From positions 186,001-250,000 of the forward strand of contig CALATA010000017.1 of the NCBI GenBank assembly GCA_937888905.1: a stretch of DNA of 64,000 bases, written 5' to 3'. Positions 48,786-57,394 of this stretch are shown here, piece after piece. Origin of the DNA: Terrimonas sp937888905 (lineage in GTDB: Bacteria; Bacteroidota; Bacteroidia; Chitinophagales; Chitinophagaceae). A program made the translations under genes and the position numbers. Under the pieces are notes generated by a model. The model saw only the letters and a list, made by a program, of their open reading frames with translations. It was not told where the DNA came from and searched no databases. Within the stretch, counting starts at the first letter, position 1, and every line of letters starts with the position of its first letter.

Positions 48786-51366
48786 CAGCATTACGGCGGC
48801 GTATCAACTTTTCCAATTCCACTGCCCAGAATATCAGGGTGGCTGCTCCGGTACAGATTAGCAACTCCTGCCAGGTAAGCGGTTGCGTATGAAAAATTTT
48901 ATTGAAAAATGGCAGATAAATAATGCCCAATTGCAACGCAAAAGTTCCGGCAATCGACCATAACATGGGTTTGTTGGAAAGTATCCCGATACTGAAAAGA
49001 GAATTGTATTCCGATCTTATTGCCATCACATGGAATAACTGGCCGAAACACAAAACGGTAAACACCATCGTTTGCCAATGTGCGTCACCAACATTTATCG
49101 ACCATGCCTGTGTCACTAAGGTAATGCCAGCCAGGAATAGTCCCGCCCACAACACATGCACTCCCAACCCTCCGGCAAAAATACTTTCACCGGGGTTCCG
49201 TGGCGGTCGTTGCATGATTTGCCGTTCCGCTTTCTCCGCTGCCAATGCCAGTCCGGGTAAGCCATCGGTTACCAGGTTGATCCATAAAATATGTATAGGC
49301 AAAAGCGGAACAGGCAAGCCAAATAATGGTGCGAGGAAGATCGTCCATATTTCTGCGGAATTGCCGGTAAGAATGTAGCGGATAAATTTCCGGATATTAT
49401 CAAATATCCTCCGGCCTTCTTTAACAGCGCCGACAATTGTTCCGAAATTATCATCAAGTAAGATCATGTGTGCCGCTTCTTTGGAAACATCTGTTCCGGA
49501 GATACCCATGGCCACACCGATATCGGCATGTTTCAATGCGGGTGCGTCATTCACCCCATCACCCGTCATCGCCACATACTGCTCTTTTTTCTGCAGCGCA
49601 CGGATGATACGCAATTTTTGTTCGGGCGAAACGCGCGCATACACGCGCACCTGCAGCACCGTTTCGTCCAATTGCTCATCGGAAAGTTCTGCCAGGTCTT
49701 TGCCGGTCAATGTGCGGTCTTCCTTACCGGTAATAATGCCCAGGCGCCCCGCGATAGTTGCGGCAGTAACAGGGTGATCACCCGTGATCATGACGGGTGT
49801 GATGCCCGCGGAGCGGCACTCCTTCACGGCCTGCTTTGCTTCTTCCCGCGGCGGATCCATGAGACCGGCCATACCCGTAATGCGGATCGATTGCTCTATC
49901 GAATCAGGTTGCGGATCATCCGGTTTGCTATCCAATGTACGGATACCAAAACCAATCACACGTCTTCCGTTGGCCAGCATCTCTTCCAATAACTCCGACC
50001 ATTTTTCTTTCTCCTCGTTGTCAGATTTTTCCAGCAATATTTCCATGGCACCTTTGACGATCACAAAATAACCATCGCCATCCTGGTGAATGGTGCTCAT
50101 TAATTTTCTTTCAGAATCAAAAGGAATTTCGGCTACGCGTGGATGCTGTTGTTCCAGTTCATCTTTTTTAAAACCTTTATCCGCTGCGTAATTGAAGAGA
50201 GCTGTTTCTGTAGGATCGCCCACAGACTCATCCTTTTCGTTTTTCGTTACGTCGTTGTTGAGCGCCATGCCTTTCATCAACCATTGAAAATCTTCTTCGT
50301 CAGTTTCCGCTGTATTTTTTTCATCCAGTAAAAAATTTTTCCCGGCAACGGCTTCCACCGTCATCTGATTAAGCGTAAGGGTACCGGTCTTGTCGGTACA
50401 GATATATGTGATGGATCCCAATGTTTCAACGGCGGGCAACTTGCGGATGAGTGCATTTTTACGCACCATTTTTCGTGCGCCCAAAGCCAGGGAAATGGTA
50501 ATGACGGCGGGCAGCGCCTCGGGCATGGCAGCAACGGCTAATGAAAGTGCGGTAAGCAGCATCACCACCGGGTCTTCGCCACGCAGGTATCCGATCAGGA
50601 AAACGATCACACAAATACCTAACACTACCCAGGCCAATGTGCGGCTGAAAGCAGCCAGGCGTTTTTGTAGAGGCGTTTGCGTACCCGGTTCCTGTAACAA
50701 ACTGGCAATGCGTCCGAGCTCGGTGTTCATACCTGTTGCCACCACCACACCTTTGCCGCGCCCGTTGGTAACAAACGTGCCTTTGAAAGCCATATTGAGG
50801 ATATCGCCCTGTGCCGGATCATTTTCATCAATGGGTTTCATGTCTTTATCCACGGCAACGGATTCGCCGGTGAGTGCGGATTCATTGATTTGTAAATGGC
50901 TGAGTTCGATGATGCGCAGATCGGCAGGCACCATGTCCCCTGCTTCGAGTACGATGATATCGCCCCGTACAATTTCGGCTGAGGGAATGGAAGCGGTATT
51001 GCCGTCACGCAAAACTTTTACGGTGGCCACGGTCATATTTTTCAAAGCCTCCATGGCCTTCTCGGCCCGGTATTCCTGCACAAAACCAACGATGGCATTG
51101 AGGAAAACGATCACCACAATAATGATGGTATCGGTAAGGTCGCCAAGGACACCCGAGAGCACGGCGGCACCCATCAGGATAATAATCATGAGGTCTGCGA
51201 ACTGTCGCAGGAACATGATCACAGGCGAGCGTTTGCGTGTGCCTTCGATCTGGTTGGGGCCATCGGCCGCGAGCCGTTTACCGGCTTCAGCGGCGGAAAG
51301 TCCACCGGCGCTGGCGCCGGTTTCTTTTAGTGCGTCTTCCGCGGAAAGTTGGTACCATTTGTTCAT
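48775..51366 (-). CDS. Calcium-type cation P-ATPase (SERCA/PMCA-like)
   Basis: 863 residues from the ATG at 51364-51366 (MNKWYQLSAEDALKETG). Motifs: TGES actuator loop (ALTGESVAVDKD), PEALPAVITISLALGA (Ca2+ type M4 helix), phosphorylation site D325 in CTDKTGTLTLNQM, and TGDGVNDAPALKHADIG. About ten membrane helices. It pumps Ca2+ or possibly other cations out of the cytosol. It overlaps the Usp gene at the 3' end; the upstream region is the word-hairpin repeat 51396-51515. Confidence 0.93.
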   Translation of the reverse strand: MNKWYQLSAEDALKETGASAGGLSAAEAGKRLAADGPNQIEGTRKRSPVIMFLRQFADLMIIILMGAAVLSGVLGDLTDTIIIVVIVFLNAIVGFVQEYRAEKAMEALKNMTVATVKVLRDGNTASIPSAEIVRGDIIVLEAGDMVPADLRIIELSHLQINESALTGESVAVDKDMKPIDENDPAQGDILNMAFKGTFVTNGRGKGVVVATGMNTELGRIASLLQEPGTQTPLQKRLAAFSRTLAWVVLGICVIVFLIGYLRGEDPVVMLLTALSLAVAAMPEALPAVITISLALGARKMVRKNALIRKLPAVETLGSITYICTDKTGTLTLNQMTVEAVAGKNFLLDEKNTAETDEEDFQWLMKGMALNNDVTKNEKDESVGDPTETALFNYAADKGFKKDELEQQHPRVAEIPFDSERKLMSTIHQDGDGYFVIVKGAMEILLEKSDNEEKEKWSELLEEMLANGRRVIGFGIRTLDSKPDDPQPDSIEQSIRITGMAGLMDPPREEAKQAVKECRSAGITPVMITGDHPVTAATIAGRLGIITGKEDRTLTGKDLAELSDEQLDETVLQVRVYARVSPEQKLRIIRALQKKEQYVAMTGDGVNDAPALKHADIGVAMGISGTDVSKEAAHMILLDDNFGTIVGAVKEGRRIFDNIRKFIRYILTGNSAEIWTIFLAPLFGLPVPLLPIHILWINLVTDGLPGLALAAEKAERQIMQRPPRNPGESIFAGGLGVHVLWAGLFLAGITLVTQAWSINVGDAHWQTMVFTVLCFGQLFHVMAIRSEYNSLFSIGILSNKPMLWSIAGTFALQLGIIYLPFFNKIFHTQPLTWQELLICTGAATLIFWAVELEKLIRRRNAAKL

Positions 51367-51395
51367 GTGGAGGAAATGCAAAAAGCTGACCAGAG

Positions 51396-51515
51396 ATAAA
51401 TGTGAAAATGTGCCCGAGAAGTCGGGATGTGCCCTCCCTGCGGGAGGGGCCATGTGAAAATGCTTTCGTATTCACTTACACATTTTCACATAGCCGCCGC
51501 AGGCGGTCTCACATT
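51396..51515. repeat. Word-hairpin element B
   Basis: It starts AAATGTGAAAATGTG, then hairpin CCCGA-GAAG-TCGGG (51413-51426), ATGTG, hairpin CCCTCCC-TGC-GGGAGGG (51432-51448), GCCATGTGAAAATG, a 26-base core, ACACATTTTCACAT, hairpin CCGCC-GCA-GGCGG (51494-51506), and TCACATTT. The layout matches element A at 14482-14628 with different stem bases and the same TGC and GCA loops. The last bases code for the tail and TGA stop of the esterase (minus strand). Confidence 0.85.
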
Positions 51516-52420
51516 TGTTTAAAAAAGTCCCACACATATTGCGTGGCACTGAAATCCTGGCACACATTGCCGGTGCCCGTACCGCCGCCTGTGCCGGGCC
51601 AGGTATGGCCACCACCCTGTATTTTGATAAACGTGACTTTGGTGCCGGAGCTGCCTCCCGCATAAACATATTGCGTAGCGGTACATCCGTCTGTGGCTAC
51701 GCGATCCGGAATGGCCGTTGCCACCGGAGTAGTGCTGCAATTATTGACCGCTATCCATTTATTAACAGTTGCTTCCGCTCCAACAACAAGACCGCGGCAC
51801 GGGATGCCAAAAATTGCGCCTCCATTGTATAACACACCCGGATCATCGGTACCATTGATCAGCAGAGCCGATACCGGACTGCTGACTGAAAAACCCGGAT
51901 ACACTGGTTCCGCGATGGAAGCGATAACGGCAGCTATCCCCTTTATGCGTGTGGAGAGTTTGGACGCCAGATAATGGCAGAAGATACCGCCGTTGGACAC
52001 ACCACAGGCAAACACTTTCGACGTGTTGACCGAATAATGTTGCGAAACGGCATCAATCAATGCATTTACATACGCCACATCATCCTGCGACTGATCGATA
52101 CAGGTTGCGTTGCGGCCATCGTTCCAGTTGTCGTTATAAGCATCCGGGTATACCACGATGAATTGGTCGCGGTCGGCCAACGCATTGAAACCAAGTGGCA
52201 CAACCGAAGCGGAACCGCCACCGCCACCTCCATGAAATACAAATAATAAGGGAAATGTTGTAGAAAGATTTGCCGACGGAGGAACATATACCTGATAAGT
52301 ACGCTGAACGCCATTGACGGTCAATGCACCATTCAGCGGAACAGGATCATTTTGCCCGTCCCTGCGGCAACCTGCCACAAAAAGCATGATCAGTGCAATA
52401 CAATATAACCTATTACGCAT
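51509..52420 (-). CDS. Secreted esterase lipoprotein (PHB-depolymerase/LpqC-type)
   Basis: 303 residues from the ATG at 52418-52420 (MRNRLYC); six codons earlier another ATG exists. Lipobox LFVAGC with Cys at residue 18. Alpha/beta hydrolase: FVFHGGGGGG (oxyanion turn), nucleophile motif GVSNGG, then LINGTDDPGVLY (Asp) and GGGHTWPG (His), the full triad. The family includes feruloyl esterases and polyhydroxybutyrate depolymerases. The exact ester is unknown. The final codons AAA-CAA-ATG-TGA come from the adjoining repeat word. Confidence 0.88.
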   Translation of the reverse strand: MRNRLYCIALIMLFVAGCRRDGQNDPVPLNGALTVNGVQRTYQVYVPPSANLSTTFPLLFVFHGGGGGGSASVVPLGFNALADRDQFIVVYPDAYNDNWNDGRNATCIDQSQDDVAYVNALIDAVSQHYSVNTSKVFACGVSNGGIFCHYLASKLSTRIKGIAAVIASIAEPVYPGFSVSSPVSALLINGTDDPGVLYNGGAIFGIPCRGLVVGAEATVNKWIAVNNCSTTPVATAIPDRVATDGCTATQYVYAGGSSGTKVTFIKIQGGGHTWPGTGGGTGTGNVCQDFSATQYVWDFFKQM

Positions 52421-52629
52421 GTGCAAGATAGACTTCAATTAAAGTATGATGTTTAAACATGTATTAAAAAATAAGATCAATAAGCTCCGGGTATTCCCTG
52501 ATTTATTGATTTACAAGGTAAAGTATTTCCAAACAAAATTGGATAGGCTACTCTTTGGCATTATTTTCCCACCCACTACTACAGCCACCGGGACGATTTT
52601 GTCCACCCTCCCCCCTCCTATTGCCCTAA

Positions 52630-53508
52630 ATGTATATTATGGAAAAGTTTTCTATACAACAGACGTATGCCCTGCATGAATGCATACAAATCGCATCGCA
52701 AACGGATGTAAACGTATGGGTCACCGGTGAGCGAAACGGTGCCAGGGAACTGGTGGCGGAAGCGATTCATCATTTCAGTCCGCGTCGCCGGCATCCTTTT
52801 GTCGTTATCGAATGTAATCGCCTCGGCGAAAACAACCTGCACATCGAACTCACGCGGCCGGTAAACAGAAACATCAGTGGTTTGATCCATTCTCATCCGG
52901 AACTATTAGATAACCTGAAAGGCTGTACCGTTTTCCTTAAATACGGCGCCATGATATCGCAGGAAACACTCTCGAAGCTCGTCACCACACTCGTGGAGCG
53001 GACCAAAGCCAGGATTATCTTCGATGGTCCGGCAGAAGCTCCGGCAGCGGGTGATGCGGACAACAATTACCTGCTGATACGATTACCGATATTGAGCCAT
53101 TGTGAAGAAGACATCTTATTCTTTGCACATCTCTTTTTGAAAAGGGCCAATCATGACTTCGATAAAAACATTACCGGTTTTTCGGAAGAGGTCATCCCCA
53201 TGCTGCTGCAATATCCGTGGCCCGGACATTTGCCCGAACTGCGCCAGATGATCAGGCAGGCCGTGTTTCTTACTCCCGATGGAGAACAAATAGCAACACC
53301 GGTGATGCCGGATGAACTGAGGATCGGTCAGCATGCCAACCGCGCCAACGTGTTGAAAGAAGTGACCAACCAGGCCGAGTATGATCTGATCATGCAGACC
53401 CTGCAGCAGACACGCTATAATAAAAAGCAGGCAGCACAACTACTCAAAATCAGCAGGAAGACACTGTACAGCAAATTGAAAAAACTCTCGCTGCCATCGT
53501 CTACTTAA
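52630..53508 (+). CDS. Degenerate NtrC/sigma-54-activator-like regulator with Fis-type HTH
   Basis: 292 residues from ATG 52630 (a second ATG at 52639 is equally plausible). The order follows the AAA+ domain of sigma-54 activators but key residues are lost. Walker A is GERNGARELVAEAIH, without the GK(T/S/E). The GAFTGA loop is absent. The Walker B region reads GCTVFLKYGA in place of the usual LFLDE. Later RLPILSHCEEDILFFAHLFL and YPWPGHLPELRQMIRQAV are well kept, and the C-terminus is a Fis HTH (QTRYNKKQAAQLLKISRKTL). It probably binds DNA but cannot hydrolyse ATP or open sigma-54 promoters. Confidence 0.82.
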   Translation: MYIMEKFSIQQTYALHECIQIASQTDVNVWVTGERNGARELVAEAIHHFSPRRRHPFVVIECNRLGENNLHIELTRPVNRNISGLIHSHPELLDNLKGCTVFLKYGAMISQETLSKLVTTLVERTKARIIFDGPAEAPAAGDADNNYLLIRLPILSHCEEDILFFAHLFLKRANHDFDKNITGFSEEVIPMLLQYPWPGHLPELRQMIRQAVFLTPDGEQIATPVMPDELRIGQHANRANVLKEVTNQAEYDLIMQTLQQTRYNKKQAAQLLKISRKTLYSKLKKLSLPSST

Positions 53509-53632
53509 TCTGTTACGCAAATGCACTAGGCGTGTGTAAAGTTGACCACGTTGTTATGCCCGCGCAACATCCTCTTTTTTATAACCCAAAGATTATCATG
53601 TAACTGGCTTTGCGCTTACTGACGGCATGTAC

Positions 53633-53662
53633 TTTGACCTGTTACACTGTAAAATATTTTAT
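53633..53662 (+). promoter_or_regulatory. Candidate promoter of the DUF892 gene
   Basis: TTTG at 53633-53636, an 18-base spacer and TATTTTAT at 53655-53662 resemble the Bacteroidota -33/-7 pair, 17 bases before the ATG. The -7 box misses the last TTTG bases. Confidence 0.35.
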
Positions 53663-53679
53663 CAAAAAAACACACAGAT

Positions 53680-54222
53680 ATGCCAACCACAAAAGCCAAC
53701 TCAGGTAAACAAAAAAGCGCTGGAAGCGAACAGCTCGAAGAATTTTTCGTCGACGCCCTGAAAGACATTTATTGGGCTGAAAAACATCTCACAAAGGCGC
53801 TTCCGAAAATGCAGAAGGCCGCCACCACTTCGCAATTGCAGAGTGCGATCAAAGAACATATCGGCCAAACGGAAGAGCATATTTCCAGGCTGGAACAGGT
53901 CTTTGAAATGCTTGGCAAGAAAGCCCAAGCCAAAAAGTGTGATGCAATGGAAGGCCTGATCAAAGAAGGCGAATCCATTGTTGAAGAAACAGAAGAAGGC
54001 AGCCTCACACGTGATGTAGCGATCATTATGGCTGCGCAAAAAGTGGAACACTACGAAATTGCAACCTATGGAGGACTGGCACAGTTAGCCATGACAATGG
54101 GTTATGACGAAGTATCCGCGGTACTTGCACAGACATTGGAGGAAGAAAAACAAACGGATGCCAATCTAACCGCCATTGCCGAGAATAACATCAACTGGGA
54201 AGCAGAACAGGAAGATGAATAA
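53680..54222 (+). CDS. DUF892 (YciE/YciF) ferritin-like protein
   Basis: 180 residues. The helical core from about 18 (LEEFFVDALKDIYWAEKHLTK) through HIGQTEEHISRLEQVFEMLG to KVEHYEIATYGGLAQLA and LEEEKQTDANLT has the paired Glu and His of the ferritin-like diiron family. The C-terminus is acidic. Family members are linked to osmotic, oxidative or general stress. A bidirectional terminator follows at 54235-54260. Confidence 0.92.
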   Translation: MPTTKANSGKQKSAGSEQLEEFFVDALKDIYWAEKHLTKALPKMQKAATTSQLQSAIKEHIGQTEEHISRLEQVFEMLGKKAQAKKCDAMEGLIKEGESIVEETEEGSLTRDVAIIMAAQKVEHYEIATYGGLAQLAMTMGYDEVSAVLAQTLEEEKQTDANLTAIAENNINWEAEQEDE

Positions 54223-54234
54223 GCATTGTGTACG

Positions 54235-54260
54235 AAAGGAGGGCTTTACGCCCTCCTTTT
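54235..54260. terminator. Bidirectional rho-independent terminator
   Basis: AAAGGAGGGC (54235-54244) pairs perfectly with GCCCTCCTTT (54250-54259) around TTTAC. T-runs lie on both strands. It serves the DUF892 gene and the convergent DoxD-like gene, whose stop lies at the hairpin edge. Confidence 0.9.
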
Positions 54261-55227
54261 ACTTATCAATAGTTGTGGTCCACTCCAGACCACTTACGTC
54301 AATCAGCCTGAGCACATAATTACCGCGGGGCATCCGTACGTCTTTAAATCTCAGAACCGCCTTTGCTCCCAGCGGAATAACCAGGCTGTACTTACCGCCT
54401 TTTACCTTCGCTACGTAACTATTGACGATCGAAGCAGCGGATAACTCTGCCCCGGTCTTTGAAAAAACTATTTCACCTTCATCGTTTTCAATTTGAACAG
54501 CGATCAGGAAAGATCCGTATACATCCGCGCCCTCTATACGCTGAATTTCAAACACCAGCTCGTCTTTTTGTATCAGGGCATTCGTTATCTCAAGCACCGG
54601 CTTAACCGATCGATTGTGCAAAGTACCCCAAACACCTCCGTGAAAATATTGATTGGTAAACAATGTAAGGAAGGTGATCACAATAGCTCCGGTTATTACC
54701 AGTTTTTTATTCTGCAGGGGAATGCTTTGCCGGTAAAAGAGGCACCTTCCACGACCAAAAATATGGTCCAAAGAAACAGGACCACCACCAGCCACAAAAA
54801 CGGTAAATCCTGCAGCAATACCCAATACGCCGATCTGCCATTCATCCAGGCAAGTAGTACCGAGCCATCCTGCACCCAGTAAAATACCCGCCGCGAGCGA
54901 TACCACCAGCACACTCATCCATCGCGTCATCAATCCGAACATAAAACACAACCCCACTATGGCTTCTGCGATGGTAAAGACCCACATCGACCTATGCAGC
55001 AAATCCGGATGAGAGACCAGGTATTGAATGATTGGTTTGATTCCTAATGCCTGCGGCAGAAAATGATTGAATTTTTCGCCGATATATCCCGGCGCATCAG
55101 GATCCAGTTTATTTTCGAGAACAAGACGGCGCCAGAAGGCCGAGAAGTAAGTCCATCCCGCTACCAGACGAAGGGACAGCACGATGAGACCGGCCGGTGT
55201 TGCCGGAGTGGTAAATTCTTTTTGCAT
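54259..55227 (-). CDS. DoxD/DoxA fusion (thiosulfate:quinone oxidoreductase-like membrane protein)
   Basis: 322 residues. The N-terminal DoxX/DoxD part (about 10-165) has four hydrophobic helices with LVAGWTYFSAFWRR, MWVFTIAEAIVGLCFMFGL, GWLGTTCLDEWQ and AGGGPVSLDHIFGR. A linker helix (about 175-195) leads to a beta-rich DoxA-like periplasmic domain (about 205-322). In Acidianus DoxD and DoxA together oxidise thiosulfate; in Bacteroidota the fused form is common and its substrate is untested. A strong 14-bp inverted repeat (55241-55277) lies 13 bases before the start. Confidence 0.85.
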   Translation of the reverse strand: MQKEFTTPATPAGLIVLSLRLVAGWTYFSAFWRRLVLENKLDPDAPGYIGEKFNHFLPQALGIKPIIQYLVSHPDLLHRSMWVFTIAEAIVGLCFMFGLMTRWMSVLVVSLAAGILLGAGWLGTTCLDEWQIGVLGIAAGFTVFVAGGGPVSLDHIFGRGRCLFYRQSIPLQNKKLVITGAIVITFLTLFTNQYFHGGVWGTLHNRSVKPVLEITNALIQKDELVFEIQRIEGADVYGSFLIAVQIENDEGEIVFSKTGAELSAASIVNSYVAKVKGGKYSLVIPLGAKAVLRFKDVRMPRGNYVLRLIDVSGLEWTTTIDK

Positions 55228-55240
55228 GTTTGATAATTGA

Positions 55241-55277
55241 ATGAGAGAATAAATTGTCTTTGCATTTATTCTCTCAT
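55241..55277. promoter_or_regulatory. 14-bp perfect inverted repeat before the DoxD gene
   Basis: ATGAGAGAATAAAT (55241-55254) and ATTTATTCTCTCAT (55264-55277) are exact reverse complements around TGTCTTTGC. On the minus strand it overlaps the TGA stop of the small gene 55274-55603 and ends 13 bases before the DoxD ATG. There is no T-run, so it is not a simple terminator. It could be an operator or a translation- or stability-controlling hairpin. Confidence 0.7.
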
Positions 55278-55603
55278 ATCCTCAAACAACGGTTCCGCAA
55301 AAAAACAGGACAATGTTCCGGTGATTGAGTTGCCCGCGACTGCAAAGGCATCACGCTGTATGCCCGGAAAACACCAACAGCAACAGTTGCATAGTATGTT
55401 GAAATACGGGCAACCTGCACATTCTTTTTTTCGTTGGCAACAGCTACGGCACAAACAACAGCAGGTTTTGAAAACTGGACAGCCGCAACCGGCACTCCCA
55501 CAAGTCGCTTAGTCTCGCGGCGTAGCGCACAGGGAATACTGATCCATACTGCCAATATGATCAGCGTTATCCGGATAAATATATGTGCAGATCGTTTTAT
55601 CAT
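55274..55603 (-). CDS. Small membrane-anchored protein, Cys-containing
   Basis: 109 residues. Residues 8-25 form a hydrophobic helix (FIRITLIILAVWISIPC), followed by a low-complexity middle and a C-terminus HCPVFLRNRCLRI. The start overlaps the upstream metallopeptidase stop by ATGA (55600-55603), which argues that it is a real gene translated in coupling. The start and end resemble small unnamed Bacteroidota proteins that I have seen near metal-efflux genes; that is memory of pattern, not a search. No function assigned. The other frames here also contain Cys-rich shadows that I do not call. Confidence 0.5.
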   Translation of the reverse strand: MIKRSAHIFIRITLIILAVWISIPCALRRETKRLVGVPVAAVQFSKPAVVCAVAVANEKKNVQVARISTYYATVAVGVFRAYSVMPLQSRATQSPEHCPVFLRNRCLRI

Positions 55604-56895
55604 TTAGCCGTCGTAAAGTCTATTACATAAGGAACCAGCCGCGTGCCATCGGCCATTCTGAAATTAGCCGTGATCATAAACTGGTAACGACGCCCGGGTT
55701 GCAACTCCGCATCGAAACTCCAACTCTGGCCATCTTCCGACCATGCACGACCTGCAGCCGGAATCTTCGGGCAATAGTCCTCACCCAGCGGTCCGAAATC
55801 AATGCCCGTATTGTGTTTATTCAACGGCTTTGAAAAACGCAAAGTGAACTTTTGTACTCCCGCAGGAATATTTTCCGTTCCGTTATTTAAGGGCCATACT
55901 TCCACTATTTTCGGACGCCTGCTTTCATATACCGCGAGTAATGCTTCATACGGTTTATCGAAATATCCTGAGCGATTCATGAATGAAGTAACTACACTAT
56001 CATTCCCATAATCCATTTCGATCATTTCCGCAATCGCACGTTTTTTGTCAGCTGCATTTTTATAATAAGTCTCGGCTGTGCGGTAGCCGATATAATAGCC
56101 GAGATCCCGTTCTTTCAACTCATTGCGGTTAGTACCCCATATCCAATTATACATTCTGTCGGGATAAAAAATATCCTCCTGGAATTTTTGCTTTACCCGT
56201 TGTTCATTTTGCGCAGCAAAAACAAAGGACGGTGTAGTAGAGGATTTGCCGGCGGCCAGGCAGGAAATAAACTCTGCTACGCCTTCATACAAACTATTGG
56301 CCAGCAAATCATCGTACGGCAGCTTTTGTTGCGTGTGCACATACTCGTGCGTACACAACAGCCCGATCGTTTCGGCGGGATGATAGCTGTGATAATAGGT
56401 ACGGAGAAAATCAGGCAGCCCGGTAGTATCGATGGATCGTCCGCTCAGCGCCATTTCCACGCCGATCAATACCTTGCCATCACTGATAGTTCCGTTGGTA
56501 CGGAAAGCACCCACCGCAAAATAAACGGGAGAAGAACTTAATGCGGGGTAGATTGCCCGCAACTTCCCGATGGCCGTTTTGATCTGCTTTATTTGCGCAG
56601 ATGTAGGTTTACTGGTGGGACGAAGAGAGGCCCAAAATGCAGGATAAAGCCGGATAGCATCCAGGTAATCTTTCGCTTCATAACGGCGAACCTGCCGGAG
56701 GGCTTTCAGTCCGGGCGATGCTTTATCAAGGTAAAGTTCCTGTAGATATTTTTGCTGGAGCAGTGTATCCGGGGTACTCCTGATCTTGTCGTACGCCTGC
56801 CAGAAATGGTCGACGTCCGTCGAAACAATTACCGGCTGCTGGGCCCGCACAGATAAAGCCGTCAAAGGCAGGATAAGACAAGAAATTCTAAACAT
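55600..56895 (-). CDS. Secreted metallopeptidase-like protein with C-terminal Ig-like domain
   Basis: 431 residues with a signal peptide (to about ALSVRAQQ). The middle has GLLCTHEYVHTQQ, an HExxH motif, followed 25-30 residues on by LYEGVAEF, whose Glu fits a gluzincin third ligand; this resembles DUF2268-type proteases. Residues about 325-431 form a Big_5/SbsA-like Ig domain (PKIVEVWPLNNGTENIPAG to PYVIDFTTAK). Envelope or extracellular. Substrate unknown. It shares four bases with the small gene downstream. Confidence 0.78.
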   Translation of the reverse strand: MFRISCLILPLTALSVRAQQPVIVSTDVDHFWQAYDKIRSTPDTLLQQKYLQELYLDKASPGLKALRQVRRYEAKDYLDAIRLYPAFWASLRPTSKPTSAQIKQIKTAIGKLRAIYPALSSSPVYFAVGAFRTNGTISDGKVLIGVEMALSGRSIDTTGLPDFLRTYYHSYHPAETIGLLCTHEYVHTQQKLPYDDLLANSLYEGVAEFISCLAAGKSSTTPSFVFAAQNEQRVKQKFQEDIFYPDRMYNWIWGTNRNELKERDLGYYIGYRTAETYYKNAADKKRAIAEMIEMDYGNDSVVTSFMNRSGYFDKPYEALLAVYESRRPKIVEVWPLNNGTENIPAGVQKFTLRFSKPLNKHNTGIDFGPLGEDYCPKIPAAGRAWSEDGQSWSFDAELQPGRRYQFMITANFRMADGTRLVPYVIDFTTAK

Positions 56896-57002
56896 AAGCG
56901 CTAAGATATAGTCCGTCTATTGATAACCGTCTTCATCACCTGTTAAAATCCTTTCTGCAACGCGGTTGTTTTAATATTTCCCAAACGTATATAATGAATT
57001 AT

Positions 57003-57010
57003 TATTTTTG
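57003..57010 (+). promoter_or_regulatory. -7 box immediately upstream of the metal-efflux operon
   Basis: TATTTTTG lies only five bases before the ATG at 57016. With the usual start about 5-8 bases downstream, the message would begin at or near the ATG, so it may be leaderless. The divergent peptidase starts at 56895. Confidence 0.5.
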
Positions 57011-57015
57011 CACCC

Positions 57016-57336
57016 ATGCGGTATTTCGCTGCTTTTATGGCTTTCATGATGCTCGCATTGAGCATATTGCCTTGCCGGGACAATCCGGGAACGGAGCCGT
57101 CTGCCGCCATTTATACGCTTTCCTCCCGGCACGACCCGCATCAGCACGAAGATCATAAAGACGTTTGTTCGCCTTTATGCAGTTGCGCCTGCTGTGCCAC
57201 GAGTTCGGTCACGGCTCCGGCCATCGAATTTACCACCGCGGCTGTCCACCATCATCCCGGTGTCTGCGGGTTCCGCTCAGGTTCTCTTCGCCAGATGGCC
57301 ATTCCAGTATGGCAACCTCCTCAATTGATCAGTTGA
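57016..57336 (+). CDS. DUF6660 small Cys/His-rich protein
   Basis: 106 residues. A hydrophobic start with LALSILPCRDN, then a metal-ligand-rich stretch (HDPHQHEDHKDVCSPLCSCA, CCATSS) and a C-terminus PVWQPPQL typical of DUF6660. This family lies before CusA-type pumps in Bacteroidota, as here (127 bases upstream of cusA). A role in metal binding or sensing in the periplasm is likely from the ligands and location, but no biochemistry is known to me. Confidence 0.8.
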   Translation: MRYFAAFMAFMMLALSILPCRDNPGTEPSAAIYTLSSRHDPHQHEDHKDVCSPLCSCACCATSSVTAPAIEFTTAAVHHHPGVCGFRSGSLRQMAIPVWQPPQLIS

Positions 57337-57394
57337 TCCTTTCTACCGATGCCGGTTGTGTGAACCGGTAATTATTCCCGTTTACTTTCCTGAT

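Noticed and set aside
50390..51457. 355-codon plus-strand frame opposite the calcium ATPase
   Set aside because: It is antisense to conserved P-ATPase motifs, rich in Ser/Thr/Arg without structure, and so a shadow.
52446..52679. 77-codon frame before the NtrC-like gene
   Set aside because: No domain, poor composition, and it runs into the regulator's start; 52421-52629 is better seen as the upstream region.
55237..55512. Plus-strand 91-codon frame and minus-strand Cys-rich 62-codon frame
   Set aside because: Both overlap the better-supported minus-strand gene 55274-55603, lack start context and show compositional bias of an antisense or shifted frame.
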